DNA from: Herbinix sp.
Lineage (GTDB): Bacteria > Bacillota > Clostridia > Lachnospirales > Lachnospiraceae
NCBI GenBank assembly: GCA_029239235.1
Contig: JAQZBD010000001.1
Location: forward strand, 1-64,000
Direction: 5' to 3'
DNA: 64,000 nt
A program made the position numbers and the translations under genes. Below are positions 18,475-27,216 of this stretch, one piece after another (within the stretch, counting starts at the first letter, position 1; every line of letters begins with the position of its first letter). The notes beneath the pieces are model-generated. The model searched no databases. It had not been told where the DNA came from and saw nothing but the letters and a program-made list of their open reading frames with translations.

Positions 18475-19303
18475 CTTCTTTTTTATATAGGAATTTTTCA
18501 TCCAAAGTCAATTTGAAATCCTTTGCAAGACTTCTAAAATTATTATCAGAAATCGTCTGGTGCTTATCATGTCTCATGGACAATACCTTAATCAGAATAT
18601 CTGCCGATTTTTCAACGGTATGCATCAGACCAAAGGTCAGGTCAAAGTCTGCACCGGAGCAGAACATTCCGTGATGTGCCCAGATTGCAACATCATATTT
18701 CTCCATCAATCTGCTGGTTTCTATCGCGATATCTCTACCACCAGGTACCATCCAGCCAATAACACCAACACCTGCTGGGAATACCACTGGACATTCCGTA
18801 GCCATCTCCCAAAGCTCTCTGGTGAATACTTCATCTGATAAAGGAAGTACAAAGGTTAACGCAATCACATTGGTGGTATGAGCATGATAAATCACTCGAT
18901 GTACACCATTTGATACCCGCTTCTTCACTTCATGATTCATTAAATGAGTAGGAAGCTCACTCGTAGGTCTTCCGCCCTCCACAAGTCCCCAACGAATTCT
19001 GTAATTTTCACCAGTTTCATCAATTTCAATAATCGTGATACAGGTTTCAGGGTCAATTGCGATATTTCTAAAGTATTTTCCACCACCGGTTACCAAGAAA
19101 AACTCTCCTGCAAGTCCCGGTACACTGGTACCGATTGGAGTCCAATCACCAGGGCAGTTCAATCTGGAGCTAACTGCTTCTACTTCCTCCGGTTTAATAC
19201 GGTAGGATAAATTACCACCGTTTCTCTCATGCCAACCCTGAGCAAATCCATCGTCAGCCATTCGAATAAAATCTTTTACAAATTTGGTATCAAGAATCGT
19301 CAT
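18470..19303 (-). CDS. rhaD: Rhamnulose-1-phosphate aldolase
   Basis: A GGAGG lies 7 bp before the ATG of MTILDTKF at 19303, which gives 277 residues, normal for RhaD. Class II aldolase features are present: NGGNLSYR phosphate loop, HAHTTNVIAL and AHHGMFCSG metal-ligand regions. RhaD splits L-rhamnulose-1-phosphate into DHAP and L-lactaldehyde. Its place beside a diol dehydratase within a BMC operon fits rhamnose feeding the compartment. Unlike the FucA-type aldolase in the same operon, it has no obvious encapsulation tail, so whether it is enclosed is open. Confidence 0.92.
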   Translation of the reverse strand: MTILDTKFVKDFIRMADDGFAQGWHERNGGNLSYRIKPEEVEAVSSRLNCPGDWTPIGTSVPGLAGEFFLVTGGGKYFRNIAIDPETCITIIEIDETGENYRIRWGLVEGGRPTSELPTHLMNHEVKKRVSNGVHRVIYHAHTTNVIALTFVLPLSDEVFTRELWEMATECPVVFPAGVGVIGWMVPGGRDIAIETSRLMEKYDVAIWAHHGMFCSGADFDLTFGLMHTVEKSADILIKVLSMRHDKHQTISDNNFRSLAKDFKLTLDEKFLYKKED

Positions 19304-19453
19304 AGGCAAAACCTCCATTAAATAAATTTTAGTATTTCCTGGTCTTTACTAACTTAATTCTACCCTTATTTTTAATTTAAATAACGATTACTATACTCCG
19401 CTCATTTTACACCTTGGTGTATATAGCCAAATTGTGATAAATTTATCGATTTA

Positions 19454-20248
19454 TTATCCCCCGATTTGGCATTGTAAACCTGACTGACTTGCTGCTTCTA
19501 ACAATTGCTGCATATAGTCATTATCAGGAGGTACAACCTCAGCTAATTCATATTTTCTTCCAAGACCTTCATATTTATCCTGACCTAGACGGTGATATGG
19601 CAGAAGATGCAATTCTTTTACTCCTGGGAGACTCTTTGCAAATCTTGCAATCTCCATAATTTCTTCCTTGGTATGATTAAAGGTTGGAACAACTGGTACT
19701 CTAATAATTAAATTAGTTCCTGCTTCCGCTATTTTTCGGGCATTTTCCAAAATCAGCTCATTGGGCTGACTGGTGAACTGCTCATGCTTTTTGCTGTCCA
19801 TATGTTTAATGTCCATCAAAAAAGTATCTATATAAGGCAAATATCTCTGAATAATATCAAAGCTTGTAAACCCGGCAGTTTCTATTGCTGTGTTAATTCC
19901 ATAATCCTGACAGGCTTTTAATAACTCCACAGCAAAATCAGGCTGTAGCAAGGCTTCCCCACCGGATAAGGTAACTCCACCACCGGACCTGCGGTAATAA
20001 CCGTAGTCCTTTTTAATTTCTTCCATCATTTCCTCTACGGTAACATCCCGTCCAATGATTTTGTCTTTTCCCTGAACCTTCATCGTCTGGATTTCCTGCT
20101 GTTGTGATTCCGGATTGCAGCACCACTTGCAGCGAAGTCTGCACCCTTTTAGGAAAATGATGGTTCTGATTCCCGGACCATCATGGATGGAAAATCTCTG
20201 TATGTCAAATATACGGCCGGTAACGGCTTTTTTATCCATTTCCATCAC
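19454..20248 (-). CDS. Glycyl-radical enzyme activase (radical SAM), diol dehydratase partner
   Basis: The 264-residue protein has the GRE-activase signature RFSIHDGPGIRT and the radical SAM cluster CRLRCKWC (Cys36, 40, 43). GGGVTLSGGEALLQ, a core SAM-binding region, follows. It would cleave S-adenosylmethionine and abstract hydrogen from the glycine of the adjacent diol dehydratase. The usual ferredoxin-like insert with two extra clusters is missing, so it is short, like the pyruvate formate-lyase activase. GGAG lies 7 bp before a GTG at 20248; an ATG follows directly. It begins 23 bp after the dehydratase. Confidence 0.9.
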   Translation of the reverse strand: MMEMDKKAVTGRIFDIQRFSIHDGPGIRTIIFLKGCRLRCKWCCNPESQQQEIQTMKVQGKDKIIGRDVTVEEMMEEIKKDYGYYRRSGGGVTLSGGEALLQPDFAVELLKACQDYGINTAIETAGFTSFDIIQRYLPYIDTFLMDIKHMDSKKHEQFTSQPNELILENARKIAEAGTNLIIRVPVVPTFNHTKEEIMEIARFAKSLPGVKELHLLPYHRLGQDKYEGLGRKYELAEVVPPDNDYMQQLLEAASQSGLQCQIGG

Positions 20249-20271
20249 TGTTATACTCCTTTTATCCTGCT

Positions 20272-22794
20272 TTAATGCTGTTCTGTTCTAGCAATAATAT
20301 CTTCCTGTAAGGATCTTGACAGGGAAGTAAACAACGCACTGTAGCCTGCTACACGAACGACGAGAGTTTTATATTTCTCTGGATTCTTCTGTGCTTCGAG
20401 AAGAGTATCTCTACTAACTACATTGAACTGCATATGGCTGCCCTTCTGATCAAAGAAAGATCTAATGAGTGCAACGAAGTTCTCTAAACCCTTCACACCA
20501 CTTAAAGCAGAAGGATGGAATTTCTGATTAAATAAGGTTCCATTGGAAGCAATGTAGTGATCCAGTTTAGCTACGGAATTTGCAGCTGCGGTTGGTCCCA
20601 TGGTGTCCTTTCCTGAAGTAGGAGATACACCGTCAGCAACGGGTCTATTTGCTAATCTGCCATCCGGAGTTGCTCCGGTCTGTGCTCCTAAGGGTACATT
20701 TGCAGACACCGGATATAAGCCTGCCTGATATTGTCCGCCGCGAGGATTTCTAAAATTCTCTAAGGGTTTGGTATAGGTATACGCAACCTCTCTTGCAAAT
20801 AAATCCACCTCAGCAACATCATTACCATACTTCGGAAGCTCATTGATTGCCTCCAGAAGCTCGTCGTATTTCTTATGATCAGCTTCTGAAACACCGCTCT
20901 CAAGGGCGATCTTATATATCTCTGTAATTTCTTTTTCCGTTACCTTACGTCCTGCTGTAACCAGACTACGAACAACTTCCTTTGTAATCTTTTCTGCCAA
21001 GACAGTATCAACACCTTTGCCATAGTTCATCTCCAGTGCTTTTTTAAATTCACCTAAGGTTAGCTTTTTCTCTTCAAATACGAGTTTTTTAATTGCGTAA
21101 AGAGAGTCAGTCATATTTGCTATACCAAAGCCTTGAGGTCCAGTAAAGTTATAGACCGCTCCGCCCTCCTGCATACTCTTTCCTCTGCCGATACAATCTT
21201 CCACCATACTTGACTGGAAAGGAAGCGGGCATCGCTCTGCATGGGCTACATCGATGGCATTAATGGAATTCACCATTAAGCCAATTAAATAATTCATCTG
21301 CTTCTGATAAGCTTCAAAGAGCTCCTCAAAGCTGGTCATATTCTCTACTTCACCGGTCTTTGCACCCACCTGAACACCCTGATCCATACCGTTACTGAAA
21401 ACCAGCTCTAACGGTCTGCACATATTAAAGAATGCGGCGTCATGCCATCCATCGGTCTTACCGGATTTCTGAGGTTCAACACAACCAATGATATTATAAT
21501 CCCTTGCATCCGCTAAGGATAATCCTCGGTTTTGCAGGGATGGGATAACTACTTCGTCATTATAGTATGCCGGTAAGCCAATACCGGTACGTGTTAATTT
21601 TGCTGCCTTAATGAATAATTCGTGAGGTGTTCCATTCCAAATACGAACTGATAGGGATGGCTGTGGCAGCATTACATGCATGGAAGCTTCAATACACAGG
21701 AAAGATAAATCATTGGTTGCATCCATACCCTCTGCGTTCTGTCCTCCAACAATGAGATTCTGGAACAGGCTGTAGCCTGCAAAACCTTCTGCGGAAGCAG
21801 CATCACGTACCTTATTCAAGTCATTTAATTTAACCCAGATACAATCAATTAATTCCTGGGCAAATTCTCTGGTGATTTTTCCTGCTTTCAAATCTGCCTC
21901 ATAATAAGGATACATATATTGATCGAATCGTCCCGGTGAGATGGAATGTCCGCTGGACTCTACCTGTAAGAGCATTTGAACAAACCAGAAGGACTGGCAG
22001 GCTTCATAAAAGGAGGTTGCACCATATCTGGGTACCCTAGCACAGTTTTGCGCAATCTTTGCTAATTCAGCTTTGCGCACGGGATCATTGCTTTTCTTCG
22101 CTTCTTCCAATGCCAGCATTGCATAACGCTGCGAATAATTGATAACCGCCTTACAGCTAAGGATAACAGCCTCTAAAAATCTGCTGCGTTTGTTATAATC
22201 CATATCGGATACCTGAAGCTTAGCTAAAGCTTCCTGGGCTTCTCCGATTATTCCTTCGTAACCAACCGCAAGAATTTTAGCATAATTGACGGTTACATGC
22301 CCGATACCATTGTAAAAATAATTGCCTGGAGTAAAGATATTATGATCAATTGCCTGTTTTGCTTCCGGCGCCATATAGGAAGAAGCTAATTCGCTGGTAG
22401 TTTTTCCATTCCAATAGCAGTATACCTTATGTAAGGTCTCCTTTGCTTCTTCTGAAATTTCAAAGGGGTCTGCACTACGGGTTGCAACGGTCTCAAATTC
22501 CTGCTCTAACCATGCATAGGAATATTCCGGGAATACCTGACAGCTTCTAGGTGCAATCGTTGCACTACCTACGATTAATTCGTCTTCTCGTATTACAATC
22601 GGTATGAATTTTAAGATGTGCTCAAAGGATTTTGCACGTCTCGTAATAATCGGCTCTTTTTCTGTCTGCATATAACTTTCTGTCAAGAGTACAGCACGGT
22701 CAGCTTCAATCTGAGGCATTTTTGCAAATAATGCATCAACTAATCTCGTTATTCTAGGGCTTTTCTCTATTTCACCATTATAATACTTGTTCAT
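20272..22794 (-). CDS. Glycyl-radical 1,2-propanediol dehydratase (B12-independent)
   Basis: GGAGG lies 5 bp before the ATG at 22794, giving 840 residues; the track's GTG is four codons further up. The active-site loop is visible as DYNIIGCVEPQ (thiyl-radical Cys followed by Glu), and the radical glycine as RVAGY with Gly817. Family members of this type dehydrate glycerol or 1,2-propanediol to the aldehyde using a glycyl radical rather than cobalamin. The operon (aldolases making lactaldehyde, aldehyde and alcohol dehydrogenases, PduL) supports propanediol. No N-terminal encapsulation extension is evident. Confidence 0.92.
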   Translation of the reverse strand: MNKYYNGEIEKSPRITRLVDALFAKMPQIEADRAVLLTESYMQTEKEPIITRRAKSFEHILKFIPIVIREDELIVGSATIAPRSCQVFPEYSYAWLEQEFETVATRSADPFEISEEAKETLHKVYCYWNGKTTSELASSYMAPEAKQAIDHNIFTPGNYFYNGIGHVTVNYAKILAVGYEGIIGEAQEALAKLQVSDMDYNKRSRFLEAVILSCKAVINYSQRYAMLALEEAKKSNDPVRKAELAKIAQNCARVPRYGATSFYEACQSFWFVQMLLQVESSGHSISPGRFDQYMYPYYEADLKAGKITREFAQELIDCIWVKLNDLNKVRDAASAEGFAGYSLFQNLIVGGQNAEGMDATNDLSFLCIEASMHVMLPQPSLSVRIWNGTPHELFIKAAKLTRTGIGLPAYYNDEVVIPSLQNRGLSLADARDYNIIGCVEPQKSGKTDGWHDAAFFNMCRPLELVFSNGMDQGVQVGAKTGEVENMTSFEELFEAYQKQMNYLIGLMVNSINAIDVAHAERCPLPFQSSMVEDCIGRGKSMQEGGAVYNFTGPQGFGIANMTDSLYAIKKLVFEEKKLTLGEFKKALEMNYGKGVDTVLAEKITKEVVRSLVTAGRKVTEKEITEIYKIALESGVSEADHKKYDELLEAINELPKYGNDVAEVDLFAREVAYTYTKPLENFRNPRGGQYQAGLYPVSANVPLGAQTGATPDGRLANRPVADGVSPTSGKDTMGPTAAANSVAKLDHYIASNGTLFNQKFHPSALSGVKGLENFVALIRSFFDQKGSHMQFNVVSRDTLLEAQKNPEKYKTLVVRVAGYSALFTSLSRSLQEDIIARTEQH

Positions 22795-22848
22795 AGCGAC
22801 CTCCACTTGCCTGCTTTATACATCAACCTGCAAAAACCAAGGCAATTA

Positions 22849-22925
22849 GTTTGAATTTATCTTAAACATATCGTTTGAATTTATTTTAGACATAGAATTA
22901 AATTACATTTCTATCGCATTCTATG
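22849..22925. promoter_or_regulatory. Repeat and inverted repeat ahead of the diol dehydratase gene
   Basis: A 24-nt direct repeat (TTTGAATTTATCTTAAACAT then TTTGAATTTATTTTAGACAT) is followed by CATAGAAT paired with ATTCTATG (22891-22898 and 22918-22925). The position, between deoR and the enzyme gene, suits an operator or an mRNA stem. The function is unproven. Confidence 0.4.
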
Positions 22926-23008
22926 TACGTATTCTCATTTATAAAAACTTCTTTTATTTCATATATTTCGCATTTTATAAGCCTTGACGTCAAAGAATAA
23001 AACCTGGC

Positions 23009-23779
23009 TTAAGAATTAGCCTTAGTGATCAATTCCACATTCTTTGTTGCAAGAACTTCGTTCCATTTTTCATCCGGTACTTCGTCAGTGACGATAACAT
23101 CAACCTTATCAAGGTCACAGATTTTAATAAAGGATGTCTTTTCCAACTTAGAGCTGTCAACTGCTAAAATGGTAGTATTAGCAGATACTATCATTTGCTG
23201 TTTGATATAGGCTTCCAGTTCGGTAGAATCTGAGATTCCCCGCTCCAAATCCACTCCTTTGCAGGAGATGATAGCCTTATCTACATGATAATTACTAACT
23301 ACCTGCTCTGCCTGATGGCCCAACAGGGAAAGAGAACCTTCCCGGAGCAGTCCTCCAGTTGAAATTACTTTCCAACCGGTTATTTCTGATGTATCTAATA
23401 ATATTTCTACGGAATTCGTAATAATTGTGAGATTCTTTTTATTCTTTAGCTGCTTTGCAATATAACCACTGGTGGAACTTGAGTCAAGCATTATATGATC
23501 ACCGTCTTGAACTATGGACGCCACTATCTCAGCAATTGCCTGCTTTTTAAGTACATTGGAGGTTTTTCTTACGGTGAAGGGTTGATCTGTATAAGCATTT
23601 TCTGTTGCAATTGCCCCGCCATAGGTTTTCTTTGCAAAACCCTCCTGCTCTAACTTTTCAAGGTCACGACGAATGGTTTCCTCTGTAACATCGAAAGCCT
23701 TGCTTAAGTCACTTACCAGTACTCTATTTTCTTTTTGTAAAATAGCCAGTATTTTATTTCTTCTTTCAATCGCGAGCAT
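23009..23779 (-). CDS. DeoR-family transcriptional regulator of the BMC operon
   Basis: The 256-residue protein has an N-terminal winged HTH (ERRNKILAILQKENRVLVSD through TEETIRRDLEKLEQEGFAKK) and a sugar-phosphate sensing domain (DGDHIMLDSSSTSGYIAKQL). DeoR proteins usually repress sugar catabolic genes until a phosphorylated intermediate binds. Because it lies inside the operon, autoregulation by fuculose- or rhamnulose-1-phosphate, or a derived metabolite, is plausible. Possible operator repeats lie at the operon promoter. Confidence 0.88.
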   Translation of the reverse strand: MLAIERRNKILAILQKENRVLVSDLSKAFDVTEETIRRDLEKLEQEGFAKKTYGGAIATENAYTDQPFTVRKTSNVLKKQAIAEIVASIVQDGDHIMLDSSSTSGYIAKQLKNKKNLTIITNSVEILLDTSEITGWKVISTGGLLREGSLSLLGHQAEQVVSNYHVDKAIISCKGVDLERGISDSTELEAYIKQQMIVSANTTILAVDSSKLEKTSFIKICDLDKVDVIVTDEVPDEKWNEVLATKNVELITKANS

Positions 23780-23895
23780 TTAATCCCTACTTTCCTTCTG
23801 ATAAAATATTAAAATTAATGAACTACATATCAAGAAACTAATAAAATGCAGATTAGTTTCTCTTTTCGTTTGCACTAATCTGCCTATGTTCTACC

Positions 23896-24444
23896 TTATA
23901 AAATATATTTACATAATTTATCATCCGGATTTGCAATTACTGTTGAATCCAGCAGCATGGCATGTTCACCAACCGCTTTTTTCGCTTTTTCTATGGCCGC
24001 TTCCACTGCCGCGATCTCACCAGTTAAGAACATGTAGGACTTCCCGCACATTCCTCTTGCCATTCTTAGTTCAATCAACTCAACCTCAGAGGTCTTAGCT
24101 GCTTCATCAGCCGCAACAATAATGGAAGGGGTTGAAAAGGTTTCAAGGATTCCAAGTGCATTAATCTTCTCTACTTTAGAGGTACCATAGAGCGCAGGAA
24201 AAATGCCCTCATGAGGATTACCAAGAATAAAGCTATCAATCAGATGTTGCCCACAGGTACTGCGTGCAGCCTCTACACTTGCATTTACCGCGCTTAAATC
24301 ACCGCAGAAAATAGCTATGTACTTTCCCGGACAGACGGTCTGTGCTTCGATAATATCAATCTCGGCTGTTTTCACCATCACATCAGCTGCATGAATTCCG
24401 GCAGATACAGTTTTATATTCAACCATTCCGATTGCTTTACTCAT
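23896..24444 (-). CDS. PduT-like tandem BMC (BMC-T) shell protein with Fe-S pore cysteine
   Basis: Two BMC domains in tandem (182 residues) form a trimeric pseudo-hexamer. Cys38, in AQTVCPGKY, falls at the position that holds the [4Fe-4S] cluster at the pore of PduT. Closest resemblance is PduT (SKAIGMVEYKTV start, second repeat from KINALGILETFS). Together with the PduS-like flavoprotein next door it could pass electrons across the shell. The ribosome site AGAGGA is weakly spaced. Confidence 0.88.
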   Translation of the reverse strand: MSKAIGMVEYKTVSAGIHAADVMVKTAEIDIIEAQTVCPGKYIAIFCGDLSAVNASVEAARSTCGQHLIDSFILGNPHEGIFPALYGTSKVEKINALGILETFSTPSIIVAADEAAKTSEVELIELRMARGMCGKSYMFLTGEIAAVEAAIEKAKKAVGEHAMLLDSTVIANPDDKLCKYIL

Positions 24445-24611
24445 AGTGTCATTAACATCCTCTCATTTGAACTGTCTTATTGAGTCTTGTAGATCTATTT
24501 GTTCTTCACATTTATATCTTAACTTTTTTATAACAATAAATTTTTTATATCTTTCTTAGCATAATTAATATCTTAACATTTTTTATCTTAACATTTTTTT
24601 ATAATTTTCTA

Positions 24612-25943
24612 TTATTTTACTCGAATAATGATCTGGCTATCATTTACCTCAAGAACTACACCGGAAATTGAGGCATGAACCGGTAGAGATAGCTTTCCTT
24701 CCTCAGCTACAGCAATCACATCACCCTGCTGCACGGTATCATTTTTATGAACAACCGGAACTGCTTTTGCACCAATATGCATATTCAGTTTTATTCGAAC
24801 CTGCTTCGCAGAAACCTTTTCCTCTATCATCGGTGCGTCCACATTATACTCTGCTAAACCTAATCTGGTTATCATGCGTTCCATTGGAACAGCTCTGTAG
24901 CTGCGCATTTTATTCACAGGCTTTAGTGAAACTCCCTTAGGAATTGGAATGCCCTTACTGCGAAGGCCATTTTTATATTCTGTAATTAATTTTCTTGGTG
25001 CCAAGCCCTGAGGACAGGCATACATTTCGCAAACACCACAGGAACAGCAGAAGAGTGTGCTTAAGAAAGGCTCTAAATTCTGAGTTGTTCCGCTTGTTGC
25101 TGCTCTCATGAATAGGTGAGGCGTAATGGGGTGACCTAATTGGTTTCTAGGACATAAATCCGTACACATCTCACACTGGCAGCAAGAGGCCATTGCTTTT
25201 TTCATATCTATGGAAGTACTTCCAAGCTTTTGCATCACCACAGGATGATTCTTAGGAAATACAAGGATTGCATTTGTAGTCTTTGTGATTGAACTGAAGG
25301 TATTAACAACTCCACCAGTCATTGGTCCGCCCATAATGTAGGCAGGCTCTTTCACAGTCACACCACCGGCTAACTCTACCAGATCTTCCACTGACATTCC
25401 GATTGGAGCTAAAACAGTAATTGGATTCTTTACTGCTCCGGCAATGGTAAGATATTTCGCAGAAACTGGGGCTTTTTGATTGATGGCACAGTAGATATTA
25501 TAAATCGTCTCTACATTAAATACCACTACACCAACCTCAAGAGGAATACTTCCGGGAGGAACCACCTTTCCCAAGGTTTCATAGATCAGCTGTAATTCGT
25601 CACCCATTGGATACACTTCCTTCAGCTGGCTTAATCGAAGTCTTGGAAAGAAGGAAAGATAAGACTGGACTGCATTCACTGTCTGTTCATATGCTTCCTT
25701 TACGCCGATAACTACTTCCTGTACTTCAAGAGTTTCTGCAATCAATTGTAAAGTAGACATTATCTCATATGGATACTTCTGCAGTAATTGTCTATGAACT
25801 TTTAACAGCGGTTCACATTCTGCACAGTTTAACAAAATTGTGTCTGCTTTCTGATCCAGCTTGGCATAGCTGGGAAATCCTGCTCCACCTGCACCTGCCA
25901 CACCGCATTCTCTAACAATATGTTTTAATTCCTGAATATCCAT
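24612..25943 (-). CDS. PduS-like RnfC-family Fe-S flavoprotein
   Basis: GGAGA lies 6 bp before the ATG at 25943; the track TTG is not used. The 443-residue protein has an N-terminal nucleotide/FMN-binding Complex-I 51K-like domain (GAGGAGFPSYAKL), an SLBB segment, two cluster motifs (CQCEMCTDLCP and CSCGVCEMYACP), and a C-terminal barrel-sandwich domain. PduS reduces cobalamin in B12-dependent compartments. Here the dehydratase is B12-free, so a general NADH-linked redox role with the PduT-like pore protein is more likely. No encapsulation helix is obvious. Confidence 0.88.
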   Translation of the reverse strand: MDIQELKHIVRECGVAGAGGAGFPSYAKLDQKADTILLNCAECEPLLKVHRQLLQKYPYEIMSTLQLIAETLEVQEVVIGVKEAYEQTVNAVQSYLSFFPRLRLSQLKEVYPMGDELQLIYETLGKVVPPGSIPLEVGVVVFNVETIYNIYCAINQKAPVSAKYLTIAGAVKNPITVLAPIGMSVEDLVELAGGVTVKEPAYIMGGPMTGGVVNTFSSITKTTNAILVFPKNHPVVMQKLGSTSIDMKKAMASCCQCEMCTDLCPRNQLGHPITPHLFMRAATSGTTQNLEPFLSTLFCCSCGVCEMYACPQGLAPRKLITEYKNGLRSKGIPIPKGVSLKPVNKMRSYRAVPMERMITRLGLAEYNVDAPMIEEKVSAKQVRIKLNMHIGAKAVPVVHKNDTVQQGDVIAVAEEGKLSLPVHASISGVVLEVNDSQIIIRVK

Positions 25944-25968
25944 GTAAGTCTCCAATTTTTATAAAATG

Positions 25969-26232
25969 CTACAGTTCCGTTATCGTATCAACAATTCCGA
26001 CAATTGCTGCATCAATCGGTGAGTCTTTCATATTGCAGCCGACTCTGGCACCGCTGCCTAATACCACCAGGACATTTTCACCTACGCCTGCACCTACATT
26101 ATCAATTGCAATAAATCTTCCAGTACCTTTATCCATATTGTCTAAGGGTTCAACAATTAACAATTTGCAGCCGACAAGTCTATCATTCTTCCTTGTAGCA
26201 ACAACAGTCCCCACAACCTTGCCAATAATCAT
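25969..26232 (-). CDS. EutN/CcmL-type BMC vertex protein (BMC-P)
   Basis: The 87-residue protein matches the pentamer family: MIIGKVVGTVVATRK start, VGCKLLIVEPLD, FIAIDNVGAGVGENVLVV and DAAIVGIVDTI. These pentamers cap the vertices of the polyhedral shell. It is the only BMC-P gene seen in the window, so it probably closes all vertices. Strong GGAGG site. Confidence 0.93.
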   Translation of the reverse strand: MIIGKVVGTVVATRKNDRLVGCKLLIVEPLDNMDKGTGRFIAIDNVGAGVGENVLVVLGSGARVGCNMKDSPIDAAIVGIVDTITEL

Positions 26233-26348
26233 ACTCTAACCTCCCTAATTTTCCCCATGGAAAAAATCATCCTTCTCTAAGTGAAAGATTTCTCCGGCCT
26301 ATAAGGCGGTCTCTTCCCTTAAAGAAGAATTTTCTACCCTAAGGCTTG

Positions 26349-26388
26349 GTGAGTCTAATGGAATAGAATACTTATTCCACGACTCACT
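26349..26388 (-). other. Intercistronic stem-loop just after pduL
   Basis: GTGAGTC and GGAATA pair with TATTCC and GACTCAC around a short loop immediately past the pduL stop. It lacks a T-run, so an mRNA-stability or processing role is more likely than termination. Confidence 0.6.
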
Positions 26389-26391
26389 TAT

Positions 26392-27051
26392 CTATAAAAT
26401 CGTTACAGTACTACCTGTAATTATGCTCGCTGCATTAGCCTCATCTGTATCAATGTGCATCTCCAAGGTATACGTTTCATCTACACGGATCGTCACATGG
26501 TTAAAGGTAGTTCCTCTGGCATTTTCTGCTTTAACAGAAACTACATCTCCATTTTTAACTCCTGCCGCTTTCGCGTCTGCCGGAGACATATGGATGTGTC
26601 TTTTAGCGATGATGCATCCTTCCTTCAAATACAAGGCACCTTTTGGTCCAACAATAGCAATTGGAGCGGAATCCTTGATATCTCCGGAATCTCTAATTGG
26701 TGTTTTCACACCTAATTTCAGTGCGTCCGTAGCAGAAATCTCAACCTGAGTTGCTTTACGAACTGGTCCTAATATTCTGACATTCTCAATTGCTCTAAGC
26801 TTAATACCTACAATCGTTACCTGCTCTTCAGCAGCATATTGTCCGCCCATCAGTTCTTTTTTCTTAGTGAGCGTATGTCCCTTACCAAAAAGTATCTCAA
26901 GATCTTCCTGGGTTACATGTAAATGTCTAGCAGATACACCAACGGGAACCACGAATCCTTCTTTTTTTTCAGGAGCGCTTTGTTTCATCGCATCCATAAC
27001 TAATTTCGTAACTAATTCAATTGTTTTTTCTTCCAAGAGATTCACCTGCAC
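26392..27051 (-). CDS. pduL: PduL-type phosphotransacylase with N-terminal encapsulation helix
   Basis: The 219-residue protein has two PduL repeats. Metal-binding His residues appear in VSARHLHVT and AKRHIHMSPADAK. It moves the acyl group of propionyl-CoA to phosphate, regenerating CoA inside the compartment. The first ~25 residues (LLEEKTIELVTKLVMDAMKQ) form the amphipathic helix expected of a targeting peptide, followed by a Pro/Glu/Lys linker. The start is uncertain: GTG at 27051, GTG two codons later, or a TTG five codons in that has AGGTGA well placed. Confidence 0.92.
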   Translation of the reverse strand: MQVNLLEEKTIELVTKLVMDAMKQSAPEKKEGFVVPVGVSARHLHVTQEDLEILFGKGHTLTKKKELMGGQYAAEEQVTIVGIKLRAIENVRILGPVRKATQVEISATDALKLGVKTPIRDSGDIKDSAPIAIVGPKGALYLKEGCIIAKRHIHMSPADAKAAGVKNGDVVSVKAENARGTTFNHVTIRVDETYTLEMHIDTDEANAASIITGSTVTIL

Positions 27052-27064
27052 TCTTTCAAAATTT

Positions 27065-27134
27065 TTTATCTCAGGCTGTCACACAACCACCCTTGTTTCC
27101 TTAGAAACGATAGTCATGCAACAGCCCTGATAAA
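27065..27134 (-). other. Intercistronic branched stem-loop upstream of pduL
   Basis: TTTATC-GGGCTGT pairs with ACAGCC-GATAAA on the minus strand, enclosing a second perfect hairpin, GTTTC-TAA-GGAAAC. It lies between the extended shell gene and pduL. Confidence 0.6.
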
Positions 27135-27216
27135 AGAAACTACATATACATAGCAATTTTAGTGTATACAAGATGAATCAAAATGTTGACTCACTTGATA
27201 TGAATGTTAATTTAAA

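Noticed and set aside
20272-22794. Glycyl-radical enzyme as choline trimethylamine-lyase or pyruvate formate-lyase
   Set aside because: The operon has two sugar-phosphate aldolases and PduL/PduT/PduS-like genes, and the active-site context DYNIIGCVEPQ with the following Glu fits diol dehydratases; no cutC-type extension is seen.
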